DNA of 64,000 nt from Actinomadura kijaniata NBRC 14229 (GCF_001552175.1 NZ_BCQR01000009.1:1-64000); one strand, 5' to 3'; shown: positions 27,318 through 36,344, counted from the first letter of the stretch. Program-made: numbers and translations. The notes: a model not told the origin generated them from the sequence alone.

Positions 27318-28445
27318 TCAGCGCAGCAGGGAGCGGGCGATGACGAGCTGCTGGATCTGGCTGGTGCCCTCGTAGATCCGGAACAGGCGGGCGTCGCGGT
27401 AGAAGCGTTCGACGGCGACGCCGCGCATGTAGCCCATGCCGCCGAAGACCTGGACGCCCCGGTCGGCGACGCGGCCGAGCATCTCCGAGCAGAAGTACTT
27501 GGCGCAGGACGGGCCGAGCTTGGTGTCCTCCCCGGCGTCGTAGGCGCGGGCGGCCTCCAGGACCATGGCGCGGCCCGCGTAGATCTCGGTCTGGGAGTCG
27601 GCGATGAGGCCCTGGACGAGCTGGTAGTCGCCGATGCGGTGGCCGCCCTGGTCGCGTTCCCTCGCGTAGGCGACGGTCTCGTCCAGGATGCGCTGCGCCA
27701 GGCCGACGCAGACGGCGGCGATGCTGAGGCGGCCGTGCGACAGCGAGGACATGGCGGTGCGGAAGCCGGTGCCCTCGGGGCCGACCATCGCGGTGGCGGG
27801 GACGCGGACGCCGTCGAGGAACACCTCGGCGGTGTGCGCGCCGCGCTGGCCCATCTTGGCGTCGGGCGGGCCGATCTCGAGGCCGGCGGCGCCGGCGGGG
27901 ACCAGGAACGTGGAGACGCCCCGGCCCCCCGGTCCGCCCGTGCGGGCGAAGACCATGAACACGTCGGCCTCGGGGGCGTTGGTGATGAACCGCTTGGCGC
28001 CGTCGATCACGTAGTCGTCGCCGTCGCGGCGCGCGGCGGTGGTGAGGGTGCTGGGGTCGGAGCCCGCTTCGGCCTCGGTGAGCGCGAACGCCCCCACGAC
28101 CTCGCCGGACGCCAGTCTCGGCAGCCACTCGGCCTTCTGCTCGGCGGTCCCGGCGTGCACGAGGACCTGCCCGGCGATGCCGTTGCCGGTGCCGAACATC
28201 GACCGGAACGCGGGGCTGGCGTAGCCGAGCTCGAAGACCAGCCGCACCTCCTCGCCCACCGTCAGGCCGAGCCCGCCGTACTCCTCGGGCAGCGCGTACC
28301 CGAACAGGCCCATCTCCCGGGCGGCGGCGCGGAGGTCGGCGGGGATGGCGTCGGTCTCCTCGATCTCCTCCTCGCGCGGGACGACCCGTTCGCGCACGAA
28401 GGCGCGGACGGCGGACAGTACGTCGGCGAAGTCCTGAGCATCCAT
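27318..28445 (-). CDS. acyl-CoA dehydrogenase
   Basis: Product of 375 residues, family length. N-terminal helical domain, FAD/substrate signature AFALTEAEAGSDPSTL, KRFITNAPEAD, and C-terminal DARLFRIYEGTSQIQQL with the catalytic Glu of the short/medium-chain branch. It oxidises an acyl-CoA to the 2-enoyl-CoA, passing electrons to ETF. It is divergent from the next gene across a 52-bp gap containing a repeated 8-mer. Chain length preference cannot be read. Confidence 0.93.
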   Translation of the reverse strand: MDAQDFADVLSAVRAFVRERVVPREEEIEETDAIPADLRAAAREMGLFGYALPEEYGGLGLTVGEEVRLVFELGYASPAFRSMFGTGNGIAGQVLVHAGTAEQKAEWLPRLASGEVVGAFALTEAEAGSDPSTLTTAARRDGDDYVIDGAKRFITNAPEADVFMVFARTGGPGGRGVSTFLVPAGAAGLEIGPPDAKMGQRGAHTAEVFLDGVRVPATAMVGPEGTGFRTAMSSLSHGRLSIAAVCVGLAQRILDETVAYARERDQGGHRIGDYQLVQGLIADSQTEIYAGRAMVLEAARAYDAGEDTKLGPSCAKYFCSEMLGRVADRGVQVFGGMGYMRGVAVERFYRDARLFRIYEGTSQIQQLVIARSLLR

Positions 28446-28454
28446 GACCCCATC

Positions 28455-28475
28455 CTAGAATTTCGCTCTAGAATT
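28455..28475. promoter_or_regulatory. repeated CTAGAATT element between divergent genes
   Basis: CTAGAATT occurs at 28455-28462 and 28468-28475, 13 bp apart, in an unusually AT-rich spot of the 52-bp gap. The second copy overlaps a TCTAGA palindrome. It is a candidate operator/promoter shared by the dehydrogenase and the gene at 28498. Confidence 0.4.
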
Positions 28476-28497
28476 GGGTATGCCAGGGTGATCCCCC

Positions 28498-29526
28498 ATG
28501 AGTGAAATCCTCCAGCTCCTGGATGCCACCGTCCGGGCGGCGGTCGCCGAGGACCAGGCGTTCAGCGATCTGATGCCGCGGCTGATGCACGAGTCCCAGC
28601 AGGCTCCCCCCACCGTGCTGACGATGGGGATGACCCGGCTCGGCGAGGGGATCGCCGCCGCCCCGCCGAACCTGGGCTGCTGGCTGGCGATCATCGCGGG
28701 GGCGTGGGTCGAGAACGGCGCGGCCACGTTCGGCGTGGACGAGCCGGTGCTGCGCGCGCTGCTGACGGTGGCCGAGACCTCGGCGGCGTTCGAGGAGGCG
28801 TGGCGCTCGGCGTCCGGCGCCCCGGTGCCGAGCCCGGTCGACGGCGCCCCCTCGCAGGAGATCGTGAACACCGTCAGCCCGCACCTGCCCGACCCGGTGG
28901 GGGCGATGCTGTCGTGGTTCGCGATGGAGAAGTTCGCGCTGTCGGCGAACACGATGCTGTCGAGGTCGCCGCGACTGCGCGCCTCGGTGACCGACCGCGA
29001 CGGCAAGGCGGCGCTGGTGGGGCGGCTCGCCGAGCACTGCCACCAGATGGGGTGGGTCGCCTCACTGCTGCGCGTCCTGGAGGACGAACGCCTGCTGGTG
29101 CTGGACCGCGCGACCGGCCGGGGCTGGACGGTGACGATCGGCGGGATCGGCGACAACTTCCAGCTGCACGTGCTGCTGGGCGGGGTGCTGCTCGGCCGTT
29201 CCTACGGGATGCCCGGCGACCCGTACCCGCCGGAGGTGATCGCCTGGTTCACCGACACCGACGCCCCCGACGACCCGCCGATCATCGAGAGCCCGTGGGG
29301 CCTGCACGACGCCCACGGCGAACGCGTCTACAACGAGGGTGCGCCCGCCGACATCCCCGCCGTGGCCGGGACGCGCGTGCTCGTGCTGGACCCGCCGCCC
29401 TACCGGCACACGTTCAAGGCCGGCCGCAAGCACCCGATGCTGCCCGGCTCGCTGACGCTGGACGGCCTGCACCTGCCCGAGGACCTGACCGGCTGGTGGC
29501 CGCACATCAAGCCCGCCGCCGGCTAG
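28498..29526 (+). CDS. hypothetical protein
   Basis: Product of 342 residues, not recognised. The N-terminal half is helical (a repeat-like run of helices with MLSWFAMEKFALSANTML in the middle). The C-terminal half has beta-rich segments (RGWTVTIGGIGDNFQLHVLL) and a Pro-rich region ending HLPEDLTGWWPH. No signal peptide or membrane helix. Codon use is core-like. It converges on the PP2C gene with a 4-base tail overlap. Divergent placement from an acyl-CoA dehydrogenase hints at shared control, nothing more. Confidence 0.75.
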   Translation: MSEILQLLDATVRAAVAEDQAFSDLMPRLMHESQQAPPTVLTMGMTRLGEGIAAAPPNLGCWLAIIAGAWVENGAATFGVDEPVLRALLTVAETSAAFEEAWRSASGAPVPSPVDGAPSQEIVNTVSPHLPDPVGAMLSWFAMEKFALSANTMLSRSPRLRASVTDRDGKAALVGRLAEHCHQMGWVASLLRVLEDERLLVLDRATGRGWTVTIGGIGDNFQLHVLLGGVLLGRSYGMPGDPYPPEVIAWFTDTDAPDDPPIIESPWGLHDAHGERVYNEGAPADIPAVAGTRVLVLDPPPYRHTFKAGRKHPMLPGSLTLDGLHLPEDLTGWWPHIKPAAG

Positions 29527-30260
29527 AACCGCAGCAGCACGGCGGTGGCGTCGTCGAACCGCTTGCCGCGCCCACCGGGGTCGGTGGCGCGTTCGACCTC
29601 CCGCGTCCGCCGGATGACCTCCCCCGGCCCGCCCCGGTCGAGCAGGTCGAGCAGGCCGTCCCAGCCGAGCAGCCCGAACCTCTCGACCAGGCGGGCGGCG
29701 CCGTCGCTGAAGACGCCCACGCGCCGGACGCGTTCGACGGGCAGCGCCCCGGTCAACGCCTCGTAGGCCGCCTCGGGCCGGGTGCCGGCGACCCAGAACC
29801 CGCCCTCGTTGTTGCGCGCGGCCCGCACCGCCTCCAGCGTGTAGGAGGGCAGGCGGTCCACGCGGTCGTCGCGCACGACGACGAGCCCGCCGTCGTCCAC
29901 GACCACGGGGGAGTCGGCGAGCACCAGCCACTCGACGAGCCCGTCCAGCACCCGCACCATCGCCACGGTGGCCGAGGGGCTGTCGGGGTTCCCGAGGTCG
30001 CAGGCCGGGTGCATCTCCCCCACGGCCTTGATGCCCTCGGCGAGCAGGTCGGCGAGCGGTTCGCCGCCCTCGACGGCGAGGCGTCCGCCCAGGAAGCCGC
30101 CGAGCCGCCGCACGAGCCATCCCGGATCGTGCGCGCATCCCGAGTCGATCCCGGGTGGGGCGGTGGCGCCGTCCAGCACCACCGCCCAGCGTGGTCCGGC
30201 GACGACGAAGTCCTCGTTGACACGGCCCGGTGTGGCCTCACTTCCGAAACTCACCCGCAC
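29523..30260 (-). CDS. PP2C-like protein phosphatase
   Basis: Product of about 245 residues from the GTG at 30260, which has GGGAGG 9 nt upstream. It shows PPM/PP2C hallmarks: NEDFVV and VLDGATAPPG near the N-terminus, a central GVFSDGAARLV, and a terminal DDATAVLL. These Asp residues coordinate the two metal ions. It likely dephosphorylates Ser/Thr of a regulatory protein; the partner is not evident from neighbours. Confidence 0.82.
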   Translation of the reverse strand: MRVSFGSEATPGRVNEDFVVAGPRWAVVLDGATAPPGIDSGCAHDPGWLVRRLGGFLGGRLAVEGGEPLADLLAEGIKAVGEMHPACDLGNPDSPSATVAMVRVLDGLVEWLVLADSPVVVDDGGLVVVRDDRVDRLPSYTLEAVRAARNNEGGFWVAGTRPEAAYEALTGALPVERVRRVGVFSDGAARLVERFGLLGWDGLLDLLDRGGPGEVIRRTREVERATDPGGRGKRFDDATAVLLRF

Positions 30261-30344
30261 GCCCCGGTCCTCCCCCGTCCCTTCCACCGCCAATCGCCAC
30301 AAGCCTCTACCTACCAGGGCACAGTTCCGGGGCGGGGCCGGGCG

Positions 30345-31169
30345 TCACGGCTTGCGGGCGACCCCGCAGAAGGCGTCCACGTCCTTCGGCGGGACCGGGC
30401 CGGGGTCGGGACGCCACCGCTGCAACGGCACCACCCCGGGCTCGACCGGCTCCAGTCCCTCGAAGAACCCGGCGATCCGCTCGGGGCTGCGCAGCCGGTA
30501 GGGGATCGCGCCGGTGTCGTCGTAGCCCTGCTGGGCCTCCAGGAACGCCGGGTCGGTCGCGGTGCCGTCGTAGAGGGCGAGGAAGCTGCCCGAGGGCAGC
30601 GGCTCCAGCAGCCGCCGGACGATCGACCGGGCCTCGTCGTGGTCCTCGACGTGCCCCATGATGCCCATCAGCATCAGCGCAACCGGACGGTCGAAGCCCA
30701 GCAGCTTCCCGGCCCGCGTCAGGATGTCCTCGGGCTCGTGCAGGTCGGCGTCGATGTAGTGGGTGGCGCCCCGGGGATGACTGGTGAGCAGGGCGCGGGC
30801 GTGGGTGAGGACGAGCGGGTCGTTGTCGACGTAGACGACGTGGGCCTCGGGCGCGACGCGCTGGGCGACCTGGTGGGTGTTGTCCTCGGTGGGCAGCCCG
30901 GTGCCGATGTCGAGGAACTGCCGGACGCCCTCCTCGGCGGCCAGGTAGGTCACGGCGCGTCCGATGAAGGCCCGGGACGCGCGCGCCAGCTCGCGGATGG
31001 CCGGGAACGTCGCGGCGTACCGGTCCCCGGCCTCCTGGTCGACGGGGAAGTTGTCCTTGCCGCCGAGCCAGTAGTTCCAGATCCGCGCCGAGTGCGGAAC
31101 GGTGGTGTCGATCCCCTCGAAGAGATCCTTTTCCGCCTCGATCCAGAATTCCCGCTCGTTGTCGGCCAT
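30345..31169 (-). CDS. SAM-dependent methyltransferase (DUF574-type)
   Basis: Product of 274 residues. Begins with the family-specific IDTTVPHSARIWNYWLGGKDNF, here at about 20-41, then SAM motif I FLDIGTGLPTEDN, VVYVDNDPLVL, and MGIMGHVEDHDEA. This actinobacterial family is abundant in streptomycete-like genomes. The substrate is unknown. Often found next to HTH/DUF5753 regulators, as here (gene at 31249). Confidence 0.9.
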   Translation of the reverse strand: MADNEREFWIEAEKDLFEGIDTTVPHSARIWNYWLGGKDNFPVDQEAGDRYAATFPAIRELARASRAFIGRAVTYLAAEEGVRQFLDIGTGLPTEDNTHQVAQRVAPEAHVVYVDNDPLVLTHARALLTSHPRGATHYIDADLHEPEDILTRAGKLLGFDRPVALMLMGIMGHVEDHDEARSIVRRLLEPLPSGSFLALYDGTATDPAFLEAQQGYDDTGAIPYRLRSPERIAGFFEGLEPVEPGVVPLQRWRPDPGPVPPKDVDAFCGVARKP

Positions 31170-31248
31170 CGCTCGCCTCCGTGCCGCCGGACTCCCTTTC
31201 GCCTGCCATCAGAACAGACCGGACGCGCCGGCGCACGGGCCGGGAATC

Positions 31249-32364
31249 TCATGGCTGGAGCCGGTCACGGATCTCCCGCAGGAGTTCCAGGCTCCTGCTC
31301 GGCGGGAGGGCCGCTATCTGCAGGTCGAAAATGCTCTTCGTGAAGTGGGCGACGTCGTCGTTGTCGTGCAGGTAGAGCCCGTGGTCCTGCTGTTCCAGGT
31401 ACACCAGGTCGCCGTACCGGGACTCGCCGAAGCGCAGCAGGGTCGTCGGGCCGGCGGTGATGATGCGTTCGGCGTCCCCGGTCCGCACCACCTGCACGAC
31501 GACGTGCCGGACCTCGGCCATGGCGATCAGGTGGTCCACCTGGTCGCGCAGCACGCCGGGGAAGGGGCCCGGCTCCAGGACGCGTTCGTCGATGACGGCC
31601 CAGTAGTTGAGCGGGTCGGTGCGGTGCAGCACCTGCCGGCGGCGCATCCGCAGCTCCACGCGGCGGTCCAGCTCGGCCGCCGAGGCGTGGGGCAGGTCGT
31701 CGGCGATGACGTACCGCGCGTAGTCCGGGGTCTGCAGCAGGCCGGGGACGCGGCGGGCCGCGTACGTGTGAACGTCCCTGAGCTCGGGCTCCAGCGTCAG
31801 GTACGGCCCGAACCAGCCGGGGACGATGTCCCGGAACCCATGCCACCACGCGTCGGAGCCGCGCCGCCGGATCTCTTCGAGGAGCCTCCCCACCTCCGCC
31901 TGCTGCGCGGCGCGGCCGCCCGGTCCGCCGGGGCACAGGGCGTTCAGGTCGACGTCGGGACGGTCGGCGCCGGGGTCCTCCGCCCGCGGGGACGGCGCGC
32001 CGTTCCGCGGCGAGACCGCCGACAGCCCGGCGTGGTAGCAGCGGTGCAGCTCGTCCCGCGGCACCATGTCGGCGGTGTCGAGGCCCCTCTCCTTCGCGAT
32101 GAGGTGCAGCACCGCCCACAGCGTCTCCACCGCCCGCCACCGCAGGCCGCGCTTGTGCTTGCCGAGCAGGATGTCGTTGGCCGTGGACTTGCCCATCGCC
32201 TCGATCAGCACGCCCTCGGGCCCGCGCCGCCCGTCGTTCTCCCCCGCGACCTTCGCGATGGTGGTGTAGGAGGGTTCACCCGCGACGCCGTGACAGCGCC
32301 TGAGCAGGAAGACCACCGCCGCATACCGATCCGTACGACTCTCGTTCATCATTCCGGGGTCCAT
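31249..32364 (-). CDS. HTH regulator with C-terminal DUF5753 domain
   Basis: Product of about 371 residues. N-terminal helix-turn-helix-like part (SYTTIAKVAGENDG, GKSTANDILLGKHKRGLRW), linker, then a DUF5753 domain from about residue 180 (WFGPYLTLEPELRDVHTY, ARRVPGLLQTPDYARYVI, HFTKSIFDLQIAAL). Start is ambiguous among ATG 32364, 32352 and 32349. Proteins of this class act with small DUF397 partners in differentiation control; no DUF397 gene is seen adjacent. Confidence 0.8.
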   Translation of the reverse strand: MDPGMMNESRTDRYAAVVFLLRRCHGVAGEPSYTTIAKVAGENDGRRGPEGVLIEAMGKSTANDILLGKHKRGLRWRAVETLWAVLHLIAKERGLDTADMVPRDELHRCYHAGLSAVSPRNGAPSPRAEDPGADRPDVDLNALCPGGPGGRAAQQAEVGRLLEEIRRRGSDAWWHGFRDIVPGWFGPYLTLEPELRDVHTYAARRVPGLLQTPDYARYVIADDLPHASAAELDRRVELRMRRRQVLHRTDPLNYWAVIDERVLEPGPFPGVLRDQVDHLIAMAEVRHVVVQVVRTGDAERIITAGPTTLLRFGESRYGDLVYLEQQDHGLYLHDNDDVAHFTKSIFDLQIAALPPSRSLELLREIRDRLQP

Positions 32365-32520
32365 TCGATCTTGCGCTGTCCTCACCACCGCCCCGCATCG
32401 AACATGCTGCCAGCAAATCGCCACGAATTCCGGTCATGCGCCACAAAACCCGCCAGCATCACCACCAGCTAAAACCGTATAAATAGGCTAATCCCCGCAA
32501 ATAGAACATCCCTTTCCGCG

Positions 32521-32558
32521 GGACGGGCCCGGCTCTCCCCGAGGAGCCGGGCCTGTCC
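32521..32558 (-). terminator. terminator of the sigma-factor operon
   Basis: Stem GGCCCGGCTC (32526-32535) with its complement (32544-32553), flanked by GGAC/GTCC pairing; 18 nt past the last gene of the operon. Confidence 0.75.
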
Positions 32559-32575
32559 CACGGATCGGCGGTCCC

Positions 32576-32863
32576 TCAGCCAGTACCGCGGCGCGACCGG
32601 ACGGGCTCGGCCACGGTCAGCTCGCAGCCGTCCTCACCGCAGGAGCGGCGCAACCGGCCCATCGACACGGTCTGCACCAGCCCGATCGCCCAGCAGGTCG
32701 GGCAGCCGCGCAGCGCGAGCAGGCCGACCGGCGCGAGCAGCAGGCCGACCGGCCCCAGCACCGGCAGCAGCGCGACCGAGCCGACCAGGGCGCTGAAACC
32801 CACCGCGCCGCGCAGCAGGTGCCGGGCGAGCGACGCGCTCGCGAAACTCCGTCCACCGGTCAT
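32576..32863 (-). CDS. small membrane protein downstream of a sigma factor
   Basis: Product of 95 residues with two closely spaced hydrophobic helices (about 15-52), a CPTC pair at about 54-57 and two more Cys near the end. The start overlaps the sigma-factor stop by 4 bases, so it is co-translated. Position suggests a membrane partner, perhaps a redox-sensitive regulator of the sigma factor, but no anti-sigma fold is recognised. Confidence 0.65.
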   Translation of the reverse strand: MTGGRSFASASLARHLLRGAVGFSALVGSVALLPVLGPVGLLLAPVGLLALRGCPTCWAIGLVQTVSMGRLRRSCGEDGCELTVAEPVRSRRGTG

Positions 32864-33408
32864 CCGCCGCCTCCTCGGTCCGTTCCCTGAAGGGTGCGCT
32901 GCACGGTCGCGCGGGCGCGGTGCAGCCGTGACTTCATCGCGGGGAGGCTGAGGCCGAGCGCGTCGGCGACCGCCCGTCCGCTGTGCCCCTGGACGTCACG
33001 CATGATCAGCACGCGGCGCTGGTCGGCGGGCAGGGCGGCGATCGCGGCCGCCACCCGGCCCGCCTCCAGGCGCCGCAGCGCCTCCTCCTCGGCCGACACC
33101 GCGCCGGTGTCGGGGGGCGGCTCGCGGTGCCGCGGCGCCGGCCGCGCCCGCCGCAGGCACTCGTTGCGCACGATGCGGAACATCCACGAGGCCAGCGCGC
33201 CGGAGGCCCGCAGCGTCCCGATCCTGCGGTACAGGATGATCAACGCTTCCTGCGCGGCGTCCTCGGCGTCCTCGGGCGAGGCGCACAGCGAACGGGCGAA
33301 GCGCCGCACGTGCGGGTGCGAGCCGGACACCAACGCGGTGATCGACTCGACGTCCCCGCCCTGCGCGGCGGCGATCAGCTCCGCGCCGGGCCAGCTCGTC
33401 TCAGCCAC
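32860..33408 (-). CDS. ECF-type RNA polymerase sigma factor
   Basis: Product of 182 residues. Region 2 (about 20-90) contains DAEDAAQEALIILYRRI and ASWMFRIVRNECLRR; region 4 (about 118-175) contains ALPADQRRVLIMRDVQGHSG and LSLPAMKSRLHRARA. GTG start at 33408 with GGAGG 7 nt upstream. It lies between a 27-residue membrane peptide and a small membrane protein, all overlapping. Confidence 0.88.
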   Translation of the reverse strand: MAETSWPGAELIAAAQGGDVESITALVSGSHPHVRRFARSLCASPEDAEDAAQEALIILYRRIGTLRASGALASWMFRIVRNECLRRARPAPRHREPPPDTGAVSAEEEALRRLEAGRVAAAIAALPADQRRVLIMRDVQGHSGRAVADALGLSLPAMKSRLHRARATVQRTLQGTDRGGGG

Positions 33409-33484
33409 GCGAGCGCCTCCGGCGCGCCAGGGTCACACCGCACGCGCAGACGAGCACGGCCACGACGACGGCACCAATGATCAT
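33401..33484 (-). CDS. 27-residue membrane micropeptide ahead of the sigma factor
   Basis: The reading frame encodes 27 residues: MIIGAVVVAVLVCACG, a membrane helix, followed by a basic end with four successive Arg. It has a strong GGGAGG site 6 nt before the ATG and overlaps the sigma-factor start by 8 bases, which suggests translational coupling. It is too small for usual gene callers. Supported by ribosome site, overlap and hydrophobicity only. Confidence 0.5.
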   Translation of the reverse strand: MIIGAVVVAVLVCACGVTLARRRRSRG

Positions 33485-33770
33485 GACAACCTCCCGGTCC
33501 CGCCCCGGCACAGTCGCCGGGACCCCCATGAGAGGCCGCGACACCCGCAAAGGATTCACCCCACGATCCTCTCGCCCGGCGCCCCACCCGTCCGCCCCGG
33601 CGAGAGAGCGAAATCGAGTCCACCGCGAACGGCCGTGCTCGGCGGCGTCCAGACCCCCCACGGTCACCTGCAAGCGGGCGATGACCGGCGCCAAGGTCGT
33701 GGACACGGTGCGCGCGTTCGTACGGATGGCGACCGCGACCCCGGCCTTGGAGCTCCCGGGCAAAGCCAAC

Positions 33771-33797
33771 GGGCCTCCGGTGGGGTGCCGGAGGCCC
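33771..33797 (-). terminator. terminator after the CU044_5270-like gene
   Basis: A 10-bp perfect stem GGGCCTCCGG with its complement and a 7-nt loop. The remaining gap 33485-33770 shows no convincing gene and should contain the promoter of the operon to its left. Confidence 0.65.
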
Positions 33798-33883
33798 TTG
33801 GCAGGCGGTTCGGTGTCATCGAGTGCGCCGGCCCTCGCCCACGCCGTGGGGACCGCCGGGCGATGGGCGGGTCCGGGCGGGGG

Positions 33884-35008
33884 TCACCGGGGCGGGCTCC
33901 CGGGCTTCGTGTCGCTCCACGTGGCGCTGATCCGAACGCGGGAGTTCATCACCTTCGGCATGTCGGCTCCCGGCTTGACGGTCGTCGACACGGATGCGAG
34001 CAACTCGCCGGTGCCGGGGGCGAAGATGATCCGTTCCATGGTCGTGACCGGTCCCCGGCCCCCGCGGGCGGACGTGCTCCGGGGGGCCTCCAGCGCCACC
34101 CCGGGGCGGCCGATCGGGTCGGTGACCCTGCCGACCGCGCGGACCCCCGGGGTCCCGGTGAGCATCCTGATCAGGCCCGCCCACACCTTGGGGGGCAGAG
34201 GCAGGTCGGAGACGGCTCCGCTGAGCCGGTCGATGTCCTCCCCCGGCCCCGTCGCGATCGTCCGCTTCCCGAGGTCGGGCAGGAAGATCTTCCTGAGCGC
34301 CTCGGGGTCGGTGGGCAGTTCCTGGATCTGCCGGGCCGAGAACTCCTTGCCCGGGCCCGGGACGAAGAACTTGCCCGAGTTCGAGTCGCGCTTGCCGGCG
34401 TCCTCCTTCCAGGGCGTGCCCCCGATCTTGTAGTAGTCCGGAAACTTCTTCGGGAGCTCCTGGTAGGGGAAGGTCCGTGGTGAGCCCGCCTTCTTCCACA
34501 GGGCCTCGTCCCTGGGGGTGAGCGGGCGCCTGGGCAGGTCGCGGGACCAGATCGCCGAGTTGCGGGCCCGGTCGTGGGTCCGGTCCCGCGCCTGCCACTG
34601 CCAGAGCTCGTCGCAGACCGCGATGAAGTACGTGCCGACCTCGTGCCTGACCGGCAGCGAGAAACAGGACCGGTCATGGACGGTCAGGTAACGGCCCGTC
34701 GCCCGCCGTTCCGCCTGGTGCGCGGCCGCCAGGACCATCTGCCTGGCGTCGGGCGGCGCCGCGGCGGGTCCGCTCCCCTGGCGGCCCGGCGTGCCGTCGC
34801 CGACACCGACGACGGCGGCCGCGACCGCCGCGGTCGCCGCGGTCGCCGCGGCGGTGAGGGCGAAGGCCGTCGTCCGGCGGCGCCGACGGCGGGGCGGGTG
34901 GGCGTTTCCATCCAGCATCCGGGCCCGTGCCCGGGCCTTGTTCAGTGGGTCGTAGGAGACCTCTTCGGGACGGATCGCACGGATCAGGTCGATCTCATCG
35001 TGGGTCAT
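33884..35008 (-). CDS. CU044_5270-like membrane protein, sigma-factor partner
   Basis: Product of 374 residues. Short N-terminal cytoplasmic part (IDLIRAIRPEEVSYD), a membrane helix at about 47-67, then a large extracytoplasmic domain. This pairing of a one-helix protein directly after an ECF sigma gene is typical of the CU044_5270 family and suggests an anti-sigma or sensor role (inference). The ATG at 35008 gives an ATGA overlap and fits GAGGAGG spacing better than ATG 35014. Confidence 0.8.
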   Translation of the reverse strand: MTHDEIDLIRAIRPEEVSYDPLNKARARARMLDGNAHPPRRRRRRTTAFALTAAATAATAAVAAAVVGVGDGTPGRQGSGPAAAPPDARQMVLAAAHQAERRATGRYLTVHDRSCFSLPVRHEVGTYFIAVCDELWQWQARDRTHDRARNSAIWSRDLPRRPLTPRDEALWKKAGSPRTFPYQELPKKFPDYYKIGGTPWKEDAGKRDSNSGKFFVPGPGKEFSARQIQELPTDPEALRKIFLPDLGKRTIATGPGEDIDRLSGAVSDLPLPPKVWAGLIRMLTGTPGVRAVGRVTDPIGRPGVALEAPRSTSARGGRGPVTTMERIIFAPGTGELLASVSTTVKPGADMPKVMNSRVRISATWSDTKPGSPPR

Positions 35009-35598
35009 GCCCATGCCTCCTCGAACATGCTGGTGGGGTCGATGCCGCCGAGTCCCCGGCGGACCTTCTTGCGGATCCGGTGCAGCCGCGACCGGACGGT
35101 GCCGACCGGCACACCCAGCGCCTGGGCGGCCTGTTCGTAGCTCAGCTCGGCCCACGCGATCAGGAGCAGCAGGTCCCGGTCGGCGGCCGACAGTTTCGCG
35201 ATCACGGCCCGCAGCCGGGGCTGCATGCTCTGCGCAGCGATCCTGGCGGTGCTGCGTTCGTCGAACGACTCGGTGGCGTGGGCCGCCGGGGTGCGGGCGA
35301 GCATGCGGTGCCGCCGGGTCTCGGCCCGCCGATGGTCCTTGATCAGGTTCGACGCGATCCCGTACAGCCAGGGCCGCGCGTCGGTCTGGTCCAGGTCGTA
35401 GTCGCCGCGCCTGCGGAAGGCGACCAGGAACGTGTCGGCGACGACGTCGTCGGCGGTTCCGGCTCCCAGCCGCCAGGCGACATAGCGGTGGATCTCCTCG
35501 GAATGCCGATCGAAGATCACGGCGAACCGTTCCGGTTCGGCGCGGGACGCCGCGATCGACGCGGCGTCGTCCTCGTCAGAGGGTGGAGGGGCGGTCAC
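35005..35598 (-). CDS. ECF-type RNA polymerase sigma factor
   Basis: Product of 197 residues. Region 2 with RYVAWRLGAGTADDVVADTFLVAF and DARPWLYGIASNLIKDH read in pieces, region 4 with LSAADRDLLLLIAWAELSYE and GVPVGTVRSRLHRIR. It is typical of the SigE-like group with a one-helix partner gene, here overlapping downstream. Confidence 0.9.
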   Translation of the reverse strand: MTAPPPSDEDDAASIAASRAEPERFAVIFDRHSEEIHRYVAWRLGAGTADDVVADTFLVAFRRRGDYDLDQTDARPWLYGIASNLIKDHRRAETRRHRMLARTPAAHATESFDERSTARIAAQSMQPRLRAVIAKLSAADRDLLLLIAWAELSYEQAAQALGVPVGTVRSRLHRIRKKVRRGLGGIDPTSMFEEAWA

Positions 35599-35718
35599 AG
35601 GTGCGATTCCTCTCGCAGGAGGTCAGAACACCCCGTACTTGGGCGGACCCTACCTACCGGTTCCCTTTTCTTTTCTCGCGGCCGCAGCGCCCGCCGAGAC
35701 GGATTCCCCCGCCACCGG

Positions 35719-35747
35719 CGAAGGCCCGGCCGTCGGCCGGGCCTTCG
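35719..35747 (-). terminator. terminator after the SnoaL-like gene
   Basis: A 13-bp perfect stem CGAAGGCCCGGCC with its complement and a 3-nt loop. Confidence 0.75.
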
Positions 35748-35823
35748 TCATGGCGTCCGTCTTCGCCGGGTCGCGCACCGAACGAAGCCGGAACGACCGC
35801 CGGGGGGCGGTCCCCTCGACCCG

Positions 35824-36264
35824 TCAGGGTTCGAGGTCGGTCACCCCTCTGCCGCTCCGCATGTCGAACGGCACGGACACCTGGTCGTGCACGATCAGCC
35901 ATTCGCCGTCGATCTTCCGGAAGCCGAAGGTGGCCCGGACCCACATGCCCTTCGTGACCGTCCCGTCCTTCAACGTGCCGCTCAGCCGGCCGAAGCCGTG
36001 CCCGAACGCCACGTCGTCGCCCACGGTGAACGTCAGGTCCGAAACCTCGTAGCTCGCCTCCTCGAAGAGCAGGAACACGTTCGCCCAGTTCTTCGCCTTC
36101 GCCTCCACCCCCACGTGCTGTAGCGGCGGCTCCACGTCGAAGGAGACGACGTCCGCCGCGTAGAGCCGTTTCAGGGCCTCAAGATCCTTGGTCCTGATCC
36201 CTTCGACGATCTCGTCGATGTGACGCCTGATCCTGCTCTCGTCCGTCTCGCGTTGCGTCGGCAT
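35824..36264 (-). CDS. SnoaL/NTF2-like domain protein
   Basis: Product of 146 residues starting MPTQRETD. A single cone-shaped alpha+beta fold as in SnoaL-like proteins: helix EIVEGIRTKDLEALKRLY, then strands including ADVVSFDVEPPLQH and TFGFRKIDGEWLIVHDQ. Used by cyclases, isomerases and binding proteins; no catalytic assignment is possible. It lies downstream of an ECF41-like sigma factor that itself carries a SnoaL domain. Confidence 0.78.
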   Translation of the reverse strand: MPTQRETDESRIRRHIDEIVEGIRTKDLEALKRLYAADVVSFDVEPPLQHVGVEAKAKNWANVFLLFEEASYEVSDLTFTVGDDVAFGHGFGRLSGTLKDGTVTKGMWVRATFGFRKIDGEWLIVHDQVSVPFDMRSGRGVTDLEP

Positions 36265-36344
36265 CGCCACTCGTCCTTCCTGTTCCAGCATGAGAACTCG
36301 GCCCACTCCTATGACGACGCAGCCGCCCGGAGTGTGAGGCGCCG

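Noticed and set aside
33485..33769. Upstream extension of the micropeptide frame to a 122-residue protein
   Set aside because: Arg/Gly-rich without domain features and lacking a ribosome site; the ATG at 33484 has a strong one.
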